Of a stretch of DNA of 57,500 nucleotides, positions 34,465-46,241 are shown in pieces. The stretch is taken from assembly GCA_009760855.2 (NCBI GenBank), contig WPIO01000010.1, positions 450,001 to 507,500 of the forward strand, read 5' to 3'. Under the pieces are notes generated by a model. It did not search any database. It saw nothing but the letters and a program-made list of their open reading frames with translations, and was not told the origin of the DNA. The first letter of the stretch is position 1; every line of letters begins with the position of its first letter. Source of the stretch: Cristatella mucedo. Taxonomy: Eukaryota > Bryozoa > Phylactolaemata > Cristatellidae. The position numbers were made by a program, and so were the translations under genes.

Positions 34465-37400
34465 AAATATAATTCATTTGTATGGCGCCCCAAGAGAACT
34501 TTATCTCTATTCAGGCGCTTCACACATGCCTCGGGGCTCGAGCCCACGTGACCTCAGCCAGACCTTGGTCGGGGGCGAGAGCACCTTAACCGCCGGACCA
34601 AACCAGCGCGGTATGGCGCGCATAATGCGGCGGCGGCAGCCTAGGCAGCTCAGGCTGTCGCATGCCAGCATGCGTCCCAGGCTGGGTAGTGTAGTGCAGT
34701 GAAGTCCTTCACTGCCCCGGGCCAGACCAGGCACGCGAATGAAATCCCTCTGCCTGATGAACGGTAAATATGGTAGTTCACACGTTGCAAGAATGCAAAG
34801 AAATATGTCGACTGTGGAACTGGAAGCTTGAATAGCTATGGAAATATGTAATATAATAAGAAATATAAGAAATATGTAATATAATAATATGAAATATGAA
34901 TAATATGAAATAATATGAATATGAAATATGAATAGCTATTATAGGCGCGGCTCGCTGGCCATGATGCATTTCAAGCTCACGACCTCTCGGTCGATACTCG
35001 CCACGACGATAACAATGTGGGGCCAACATCGGGCCAACAGGACAGCCGCTGCTGCTAAAAGCTGCACGGCGCTATGCGAGCTAAAGCATTCCAAACTTAC
35101 TCTAAAGCTACATTTATTTACTCGGCCCAAAATATTTTGCATGCATAACCAAATCTCCAACTCTCTTCGATGCTTATGACGTTCTCTGAAACATTCCTTT
35201 GACGATCGTTGCTAACTGGAGATGGTCACACAAGGTTTGGATCGTATAAATGCAGCTGAACGTGCAAGACGAGCGACTCGCCATGAGGTCGGCAGCAACT
35301 AACCGCCGGCACTTACTGTTCGAGAGCCAGAACCTTCCATGCACTTCCGTCTGCTTGGGCAGACACATGGTTACTGCTGCTGCCCCCACCGGACAGAGGC
35401 CGGCTGTCGTCAGCCAAAATCGTCTGCTGCACTGCTGCCGCCACCGCCGCCGTCGGTGGCACAGACCGGGTGCACGAATGTGGCTGCTGCTGCTTCTCGG
35501 GACGCACTTTCGCGAAGACCGTGTCCTCGGACTGCCAGCGTCGGGCGCCGGCAAAGCCCGGAGCCGCGGCGGCCGCCGCCGCAGAGGGGCAATTGACGGC
35601 AGCTGTGGAGCTGCACAACGCCCGCTTGGCATCGCTCAGCATCTGCTGCTGCTGCTGCTGCAGACCGGCCTCCGATGTGCCGGACGTCACGAGGTTGGTG
35701 CGCGACGCAAATGGCACTCGCGTGGCTGCTGCAGCCAGCTTCCTCGGCGACAGGCGAGTGAAGCTGAAAGACGAGCGTGCGAGAAATAAGAATCGTCTGA
35801 CGACCGAATCAAACGGTGGCCACCGCCGCTCCGTCAGTGTCAGGCAGACACGAACTTTAGCCGCAGGAATGGCACAAGCAAGGCAGGCCGTGAGCGGCCG
35901 GTCGTTGGCAGGACAGAGGCGGCCTGACAGGGAATGGGCAGGCACGGGGGAGCAGCTGGATTGCTCGCTCGAGCGAACAGGCAAGCTGCACTCTCACACA
36001 GTGGAGGCTCACAGTGGAGCAGCGAGCCGACACGTGCCGGCGGTGGCTAGTGTGTGCTTGCCTGCGTCTGTCTGCCTGCCGATGGCAGCCAGGCAGAGCA
36101 AGGGCAGAACAAAAACAGCTAGGCTGCCTGCCCCGTATGACGGGTGAGCGGAAGCGAGCAGCGATGGCGGCAGGCAGTCGCGGAGAATGCGCAGCAGCTG
36201 CCTGCAGCACGCCGGGCCGCGGGGAGGAGAGGAGAGATGCTGCTGCCAAACGTCGACGGCCGCCAGGCTGCACCCGACTGGTTGGCCGCCCAGTGCGACT
36301 CAGCACTGGGCCGAACTACACATGGCTGCCCAAGGGGATGCAGAGAGATCTCACCTGCTGCTCCTTTAGAGGCAGTGCCACTGCCACTGCCCCCATCCTC
36401 ATCGAGGATTCGAGCCCCCCCCCCCCGACCGAGGTCGTGGGTTCGAATCCTGCAGTGGGCGATCCTTTATTTCCAACTGCCAGCGGTGGTGATAGCCATT
36501 AAGGCACTATTGCCGTTATATAAACGAGACTGTTAAATCAGCTGATATTTTTTTTAAGAATACCACAGCCAACCTAGGTCACACATTTTGTACACTGCGT
36601 CTAAATTATTGCAATTATTTTTATTCAGGACAAACGGCATGAGCCCTTTAATCGTCTGAAACTTGTGCAAAACTCTGTGACGGCGCTCATCTGGTCTGCT
36701 GTCAACGGCTGCCACATCAAACCAAATCTGACTGAGCTTTGTTAGCTCGTTATCAAGCATAGAGTTAATTTTAAGATCCTCAGTCTGGCTTATAGGTCGC
36801 TAGCACTGGCACCAGCCTTCTTATCTGACCTCCTGGCTCTCCTCCAGTGTGCTCTCCTGCCACCATCGACCACTGCCAGTTGCTTCGCTGTACCTCGAAA
36901 TAAATTAAAATCATTTAGTGATCGAGAGCAAAAAAAGTCTGGAAGTAGCTTCTGGCTTCTGCAACTGCCTGCATTGACTTTGCATCATTTAAGTCTCACC
37001 TAAAGTTGCCTCTGTTCTGCTCAGCATTCTCTCCGCCACAGTGAACTTGTATTTTCTTTTGTTCATGCACTTGTCCTGATTACTTGTGCATGATGCAGCA
37101 TGACCTAGCTAGTCCTACTCATCGGTGGCCCTAGTTACCCTCTTCTCTCGGCCTCTGAATGCCTCCATGTCTAAACATGATACTTGTGCGCCTTTTGAAC
37201 CTGGGTCTTAGCCCAGTGGTGAGGTGCTCCTGAAGTGGGTGATCCTTTAATGCCAATTGCAAGCAGTGGTGTTAGCTGGTAAGGTCTTCTGCAGCTATAT
37301 AAACGAGGCTGTTAAATCAGCTAAAGCTTTGGTTATTGCTTGGCTTGCAGCAGTTATATGTCGCGATGGCACACTAGGTAAGGCGGTTGCTTTTCATGCC

Positions 37401-40400
37401 CTCGGTCCCGAGTTCGAATCCTGCGGTGGGCAATCCTTTATTGCAGCTTCAGCCAGTAGAAATAGCCGTAAAGGCTCTCCTGTCGCTATGCAAAAAAGGC
37501 TGTTAAATCAGCTAGCATTTTTATTTACCGAAATAAAGATTTGATTCTCTTAGGGGCTCAAACAAATGATTTATCCTTATTATTATCACTGCTGCAATGT
37601 AAGTGAGGCTCCTAAATTAGCTGACCTTCATTTTTACTTACCTCCGAGAAGGGTGCTTGTTGGGTCTTAAATATCGGAGAGGGGAGGGGAGTGTCAGATG
37701 GGTACCTAATTTTTCCGCTCATCGTGGATGCTTTAACCCAGGCTATTCACTACGCGACTAGATTTGACTGATTAGTGGCAGGCACTGCCGTGGCCTCTTG
37801 AAGGGGCAAACTTGTTCGCTCTCCAAATACTCAAGCATTCCTTCGATCTCTAAAATACTAAAGCACTGCTTACTAAACAAAAAAACGTCCAGGCCTCAGC
37901 TTAGCAGTAAGTCGAAATGCCGAGTAGCGTCCAGCAGCATGCTACAAAGTGAAGCAGAAGCTGCTGCTGCTGCTACAAACTGGCCACGCTAGGGACAAAC
38001 AGAACTAGATGAGCATAAAAATGACGCACCAAGTAAGGAGCAAGGAGAGCTACAGCAAAGAGAGGCAAGCTTCGAACGCCAGGCTAGATGGCTGATTACT
38101 GCGCCTGCCAGCGAGATGCGGTCGTGCACCGCTCTTCCCGTCAAGCTGGCCAGGGCCAGGGCCAGGGCTGCGTACATGCGTGCAGCCCAGCGCAGCGCTG
38201 ATAGACAAAGGCTGTGAGTGGCCAGCGGTAACGAACGAGCAGCTGAACATGCAGCAGGCCTGCGGCACGTCCGTCTCTGTCGAAGACATTGGAGCAGCTC
38301 ACCACCAGCTCCCCCTTCACTCTCCTCATACCGAGCGGCCCCGCCCCAGTCCCCCTTCCGCTTCCCAGCAGCCCCTGACCCTGATTCCGATGTGCGGAGG
38401 CCCAGCTTCCCAGCCTCTACAGCAAGTGCATGCCAAAGCCCAGAGCGCTGCAGCAGCGCTCTGAAAAAATAGGGAATTGCAACTAAACCTACCGAAAGAG
38501 GCGACCGTTATCCTCCAACGGCTCCGCGTTGCTCTTATCGCCTCTCACGTCCTGAATGACAGCGGAACGCTGAAATTTCTGCAGCAGCAGCACAGTCTGC
38601 GGCCTGCAATAGGGAGCAGCACTCGGGCTCAGTACTGAGGCGCTTCGATGAGCTGCTGCCGCCGCCGCAAGTTTCGGTCGACAGCTTCGAACAAAAGCCG
38701 CCGAGTGAGCAATGCAGGCAGAGCGAGCGCTGCAGCCGAACTCATCAGCCGCATTCGGCTTACACTAACAAGTCGTCATTCAGCATCTGCCACAGCGGGT
38801 CAGGCCTGCGCATGACAGTCAACAGCCTGCGGCGCCGGGCCAATGACTATTGACACTAGTCTGACAATGAGGAGAGTTCTCTATGCGTGCTGCAGCGCCC
38901 CCACCACCAAGCAGCCTATCCACATGGGGGGCAGCGCATCAGCAGCATCCAGCCCTGCGGGCGGTCAGAGCGAGGCTGTGGCTGAAGCAGCAACTGCTAT
39001 TGGCTGGTCAGTTGAACAACACTGAGCACACAGACAGCACATAGGACGAACTAATTCAGCAGAGCCTAGATTTCAACGCAGATTGATAGCACGACGTTGT
39101 ATGGCGAGCGGTTCGAGTACAGCAGGCACTTTACTTTCGTTCTCGCCGGCGAATGCACGTGCCAAAAAACGCAGCTCGAAGAAACTATGTAATGTATCTC
39201 CGTCAGTAACTCCACAAAGTCATAAAGACCATGTGGGTGTTACGCAGGAGAGTTTTGTATAGCGCACTCACAGCCTAAGCGGCTTTCGGTTCGCATTCGG
39301 TACCCAACAGACTTCGTCTCACGCAACAAAGAGAAAGTGGGAAGCATAGCAGAGTTAGGAGAGCAGTTGAGGTAGCGAGTAGCATAGAAGTAGCAGTTCA
39401 GGACCGCTGAAAAAGATGTGCAATAGTCGGCAGTTGGAGAGTAGATGTCGTTGCGTAAGAATTGTGGAAGCGAGTTCCACAGTCTAGGACCTGCAGAGCT
39501 AAAGCTTCTGTCGCCAACGGTCTTTAAGCAGAGGAATGGGACAGCTAATTTATTGTCCCCACAGGACCTGAGGGTGCGAACAGGCTGAAACTGATGCAGC
39601 AGTTCAGCTAGGTACGAAGGAGCCAAGCCGTGGCGGGCCTTGTGGGTCAGCGTAAGAACTTTGCTCTGTATCCTTTGCTCAACCAGCAACCATCCTAGCT
39701 CTTTCAGCAAAGGAGACATGTGCTCAAACCGCTGGGACTTGAAGACCAGCCTTGTAGCCATATTCATAGTCCGCTGTAGTGGCATAATAGCTTTCTTTGG
39801 CAGCCCAGCCAAAAGGGAATTACACTAACCAAGCCGAGACAGAACTAAAGAGCTAGTTAAATTTTTTACAAGCCACTGTGGGAGACAGCTTCTAATCTTG
39901 GATAGGGATCGGATGTGATGGCTAGCTGTAGAGGCAGTCTTCTGAATGAAGCTTTTGAAATTGAGGCAGCTGTCGAACACGACACCTAGATTTCGAGCAC
40001 GTGGTGAAGGTCGCACAATAGCATCACCAATTAGAACAGCAAAGCCCTTTAATCCAGCCACACGCTTAGGGTGTCCTATGAGAAGCAGTTCGGTTTTATC
40101 GTCATTTCATTTCAGGAAGTTTTCCGACATCCAGGATCGAATATCGGCAAGGCAAGCATTCAGTTTCTATGTTGCTGCAGCAGATTCCGACGGTTTAAAT
40201 GACAAATACAACTGAGTATCGTCAGCATAGAAGTGATATCCTATTCCATGGGCCTCAATCACTTTTCCCAGAGGTTGCGTATAAATGGAGAACAGCAAGG
40301 GACCGAATACAGACCCTTGAGGGACTCCACAGGTGACCCTTCTCTTGCCTGAGACCTGACCCCAACACGACACGGATTGAACACGATCAGACGAGTATGA

Positions 40401-43400
40401 TTTAAACCACGCCAGTGCTTCGTCTGCCAGACCGATCGTTGTTCTCAATCGTTCGAGCAGAACTTCATGATCAATGGTGTCGAAGGCAGCAGACAGATCT
40501 AGCAGAGCTAGGGCAGTGACATTCCCGTCGTCGTTGCCACGTAGAATGTCATTGTTAACACGGAGGAGAGCAGTTTCAGTAGAGTGCTGCCTCTTGAAAC
40601 CTGATTGAAATGTTTCTGACATTCCATTATTAGAGCCAGGGCAGGCGATCGCGTACTTTGGGAATTGCAGCAGGCAAGGTCGACAGCTGGCTCACAGGCG
40701 CGGAGAGCAGCAGATCTGAGCGGCAGGCATAGCTGTAGCTCAGGCCCGCCGGTGAGCTACTGCCAGCTGGCTGTCTTCGACAGCCAGTGTGAGGAGGGTG
40801 CAGGGGGCCACGACCGACCCTTTGCGCACAACGGCCAGCATCGTTACCCACGTGACTTTGCTCATATGGTGCATTAATCCGGTTCCGAGTGACCAGCTGG
40901 GGCCTTCGACTAGGCAGCTAGTTTTTAATCTAGCTGCTGCTTGCAAAAAGGCTGGGCAGTGGCTAGAATTTACAGCGTACAAGCAGAAGTCACTGTCTTG
41001 AGAATACCACACCCATACACGCACGTGCACGGATGCACACGCAAGCATACACACGCAAGCATACACACGCACGCACACACCAGCTAGCTAGGGAATAGAC
41101 AGTGCAGGCTGCAGTGCTTACCTGCTCTCAAGCCACGAGTCTCGAAAGAAAGAGCTAGTGAAGCAGCAGCAGCTGCTGCCGCCGGCACAGCCAGTGGCAG
41201 CTGTCTAGCGTTACACGCTGCACGCGAGTTTGATCGATGGTCACATTAATTCAGAGAAGCAGCAACAATTTCCCAAAGTATGCGGCAAAAACAAAATTTT
41301 GGTGCTTCAAACTGGCTGCCCGACACCGAAACTCAGCCGCAAAAATAATTCTGTGGCCTCAGCTTCGGTGGCTGTAAATTCGTTCGGGTAATAAGAGAAG
41401 TTTCTATGCAGCCAGGCATATTAAAGTTATGTGCAGCATGTTAAAATAATAAATAATTATAATAATGCACTTGATAAAGCGCCCTCAGAGAACTCAATCT
41501 CTTTCTAGGCGCTTTACGTTTGCTGCAAAGGGAAATGCAATTGAATGGTGAGTAAATAATATCATGCTTGATAAACAAACAACATGAATAACATTATTAG
41601 GAGTGACATGTATGCAAATGTGGTTAGTGGCAGCATGCAGTGTCAGCACGCATAAGCACATCAAGGACGAATCACAGGGAGCCACTAAATGCTTTCCTAA
41701 ATAGGTGTGTTTTAAGTTCTTTTTAAAGGTGATCAGGTCCGGGAATGTTCTGACGCAGGTCGGGAGGGAGTTCCAAGCTTTGGTAGCATTCGAACTAAAT
41801 GCATGGTCTCCAAAGGATTTGAGGTTTGTACGAGGTATTTGTAGACTGTTTGATTCCGAAAAGCAGGTGGTACGATGGTTGACCTGATGGGGAGTATATC
41901 TGAGAGATAGGCTGGAGCCAAAGAATGAAGTGACCTAAAAGTGAGCGACGAAACCTTGAAATCGATCCGTTGCTTGACTGGTAGCCAGTGCAGGTCGGCG
42001 AGAAGTGGTGTAATGTGGCAACTGCGATGCTCACGACAGACAAGCCTAGCTGCAGAGTTCTGCACCAGCTGCAATCGCCTGATCGCACATGCTGGTAGGC
42101 CAGTAAGCAGTGAGTTGCAGAAGTCGAGATGGGATGTCAAGAATGCATGGACCAACTTGGACGTGGTATCGTTATCTAAACAAGCCTGGATTTTAGCAAT
42201 GTTATGTAGCTGAAAGTAGGCAAATTTGACTGTGGAGTTCCCCTCGACCCGATGACAATGAGGGAGGAGTGAGGCAATCGAGTTCATGGCATTTCTGAGG
42301 AGCAGCGGCAGTAGCAAATGTGCTTACGGCATCTGAGCTCTCCTTACTTCCGCAATGGCACCAAACGCCGCTTCGAAGATGCCTCGTGCCAGCAGCAAGC
42401 ATCGTGTCGTCTACGAGTGAGCTCACGCGATCGATAGATGCCCCGAGCACTAGTGGTGCCAGCGCACACAGGGGGGGGACAAAGGCGTGTCCGATAGAGG
42501 GCAGCGTGGGAGGTGGTTAGGGCATTGCATTAGACCTACCCGAGAGGACCAAGGAGTCAACCTAGGTCAAAGTTCACCCCTTGGCAAACTCCGGAGTAAA
42601 CTTAAGCAGCGCAGGGTAAGGTGCTGGCGCTTCATGATACGGGATGTGGGTTCGAGTCCTGCATCAGGCAATTCTTTACTGCCTACTGCAGACAAGAAGG
42701 ATGGCTGCTAAAGCTCTTTAACGACTGTGTGAATGTGGTTGTTGAATGAGCTAACCATGACCTTTCCTTTTTCCTTTACTGTGAACGAACCTGGTTTTAC
42801 AAGCACGAGCAGGCAGTTATATGGACGTCAAAGTAGGCAAGACAATCCTATAGATGTAACCACGAGCGGGTCTTGCTATAGTGTATCATCCACCCGAGTA
42901 GCTCTAACCTAACTGATGGATCTGCGGCCATGCCTATTGAGCCTTTGAGCCCATATCTGAAGTTGTGGAAATCATGCAGCAAGCTTAACACACCTTGGTA
43001 ACTCGCACAGGGCAACTGCTGGGGCATAGCCGAAACAAAAACGACCTCTAGCTGGGCATGGCAGCTACAGCTTGCTCGGTGGCGATGTTAGTTGCGTGTG
43101 TTATTCGGCGGTCGTGACATGTACTTGAGATACCTCTCCATGCCATATACACGTCATTTGTGTCACATGTCTGCTCCCTGACGTAACAGCACATGCTCCC
43201 TGGTATCAGCAGTGAAGGTCTCCTGAAAACTCTAACATAACTAGCTTGTACAAACAACCGATGGCCTACGCATGCGGCAGCATAGTCGCCGTGGCATCGA
43301 TGCGTCCTGAACATGCGCCCCTCATCGGATCCCCACGTAGATAGCACACTTCACAGTCCAAGTTACACTTGGTTGCTTACTGCTGGAGGCCGCAACATCT

Positions 43401-46206
43401 TTGAAGTCTCTGGGTCGTCACACATCGGCAGCTCCGCCGAGTTGGCCACTGCTCGCGAGGGCTAGGTACTACTAGGGCTTAGTACTAGTGCTCTTTCCTT
43501 GTGTCCAAGAGGTGGACGTACCTTCTCAGTCTGCCTCTGTGCAGACGCGAGCATTCCCACACCCCCTACTTGCTGTACCACGCAGCCTCGCTCTTATCTA
43601 CTCGCATCCCTCCCGCACTCACTCACTCTCTCCTACTCACTGTCACTCCGTATCTCTTCGAGCAGCAACTTCAAGGTTTTAAATAGATCCTCTTCTAAAA
43701 AACCGTTGCAGGAGGAGCGCCATAGTTGAGCACGCGGCTCAACATTATTAATCGTGTGAGTGTATAGCTAGCCAGACTAGCCAGCCTCGTACACTTAGGC
43801 TTGGCATTAGTTCAGAGCTCGGAGAACGCGGTCCAAGCGGTCTGAACAGCACGGGCGGCCGGCTCAGCCATTCCACAAACACAGACCTCCAAGAGCATCC
43901 AACCGAGTCGCACAGCATGTGTCCTCGATTTCGATCTATTACTCTGAGCTGCTCGGTTGCATGGATACCTAAAGAAACCCGTGACTGAAAACCGTAAAAT
44001 TCGAAGACAGTTCGGCAAAACTGCTGCAAGAGACACACGGGCAGACGAAAGGACCCCCACGCGAGAGCGCACACCGAGCACATAAGCATGCCTACGAGCA
44101 CAAGGCTTTCTGCACAGGTTGATGTGCAGGCGAGGCATCGATGGTTTGCATGCCACTTCCCGAGTGAACGGTGGGCAGTCAAGCATTCGGTCAGCGAGAG
44201 CGACTTGCCGGCATGCGAAATGAGTTCCCATCAAATGAGCAAAAGCCGAGTGGATGGCTCACAGAAGCCTCTGCAATGGGCGAGGCTGTGTGGAGACCCA
44301 GACCGTGGCATTTGGCTGTCTGCATCGGCTGACATAAGCAAGGCGATCCTCTTCTCGAAAGGCAACACGAGACAAGGTCGATGTGGCGGGCACATGTGGC
44401 CTTGAGGAAAAGTTTGCAATCATTTCCTGCATGCCCAATTACAAGCGAGCACCGTGCCAAGCGGTTTGCTATTAAATGCAGACAGCGCTCAATCGAGGCA
44501 TTTAGCGCTGCACAGCACATACATGTGCCACCGAGTCTGCCACTCCCGGCCCGTTAGTCTGCTGAGAGCTATTCAAACAAGGCAGCAACGTTGAAGCAAA
44601 CATCGTGTTGTTATTCAGCCACGCACGACACACTTGAGTGCGGCTCACACAGTAGTGCTAACGACTGATATCCTCAGCAAGCAAATATTGACGCCGGCTA
44701 CTAGCGTTGAGCAAGCCGTCCGAGCATCAATGCTAGCTCATCATCTAACGAGATGATGCTAGATGATGATAGTCAGATGATGCTAGCTCATCATCTGACG
44801 AGAGCCCCATCCAGACCTGCTTCTCGAAACTCGGGCCGGCAGCTCGGCGGCGCATGCTGGCGGTGGCCAAGTGCATCTCTGCCGCACGCTCACCTGGTGA
44901 TTTCTGGTCCCGAGTCGAGGTTCTGCTGCAAGTACTCGTGCAGCCACGCGACTGCGTCGCTGGCCACGAATGCATCCTCATAAATCTTCAGCTGGCGCCG
45001 CTTGCGGCCCACCGGCATGCCGGCGCGAAATGTGCGCACCAGGTCATTCCACTGGAAAGCGCAGCATCGTCAGCTGCACGGCGGCGGTGGCAGGCGCACT
45101 AGCTCTCCGACCAACGACAACGGTGTGCTAGCGCTGGCAGCTGTGCCAAGTCTGGTGCAAGCGCTGGCAGCGCCAGACAGAATGCAAAGGCCGCCGGACC
45201 GCCGACCGTTCTGCAAGGCCCTTCAGGCAGCATAGTCGGTCAACCGCGAGAGAGCCCCGGTCAAATGACAGCACCTGGTTATACAACAATCAGCTTAATG
45301 GGCGCTAGTTCCACTCACTTACCGATCGCCATTAGTCCATTCTAGCTGATAGCAAGTTTTTCTGCTTGACATGAGCTGATCGGGAAGGGGAAATACAACA
45401 TCAATAATCCAGAAAACACTCAACTCACTCACTCAGTCGTTCACTCAGAGCAAAAGCTTGGACCTGACGACAGCTCAGCCGTGGAAGTGATGCCACAGTC
45501 AACGAGTGCCTCAGGTTGCCGGGGCAGCATTAGCATGCGTGCAGCTACCCTAGCTACACCTGAGCAGGAGGTTCGGGACAGGCATTGTATATGATTTATG
45601 AAATGTAATATATCTCTATCTGTAACTCCACAACGCCACAAAGACTATGTGGGTGTGGCACAGTAGAGTGTTGTACAGCGCACTTGGGTAATGATAAGCA
45701 TAACTGAGTCAGGAGAGCAGTTTGAGGTAGTGAGTAGCATGGAAATACCAGCTCGGGCCAGCTGAAAATGATGCCCCATAGTCGGCAGCAGGAGACCAGT
45801 TATCGTTGCATAAGAATAGTGGGAGCGAGTACCACAGTCTAGGACCTGCAGAGCACGAGCTTCTGTCGCCAATAGTCTTTAAGCGGAGGAATATTCTTGT
45901 CCATACTGGACCTGACAGCAAGAGGAGGCAGAAACTGGTGAAGCAGTTAAAAAAATACAATCACAGCTGATTTAACAGCCTCGTTTAGCAACAGATATAT
46001 GTATAGCAACAGAAGAGCCATATCGGAGGATTGGGCTACTTTGCGTTATAATGCTTATGTCAGCTCTTTCCCCCTTCGGTTCTCTCATTTTCATCCCACT
46101 CTTTCTACTGTCAGCCTCCCATCTTATTCTCTTTCTACTATCTTTCCTGATTGCTCTCTTTTTCCCTATGCATATCTATATCATCTTAGCGCCCAAAGAG
46201 AACAGA

Positions 46207-46241
<35 letters not shown>

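Noticed and set aside
36400-36470. Possible functional tRNA genes at GGTTCGAATCC boxes (also 9.47, 24.42, 37.42 kb)
   Set aside because: There is no complete cloverleaf with acceptor and anticodon arms. The boxes belong to a repeated element with a common tail, so they are SINEs.
43048-43347. Minus ORF containing STWGSDEGRMFR, resembling the DEP-domain WGS...LFRF stretch
   Set aside because: It lacks the preceding conserved helix and the correct splice phase. The true exon 3 at 38,493-38,603 matches over its whole length with consistent phases.
44191-44520. Minus ORF considered as DEPDC1 exon 3 (KLFLKATCARHIDL)
   Set aside because: The similarity is limited to a few residues and no acceptor gives the required phase.
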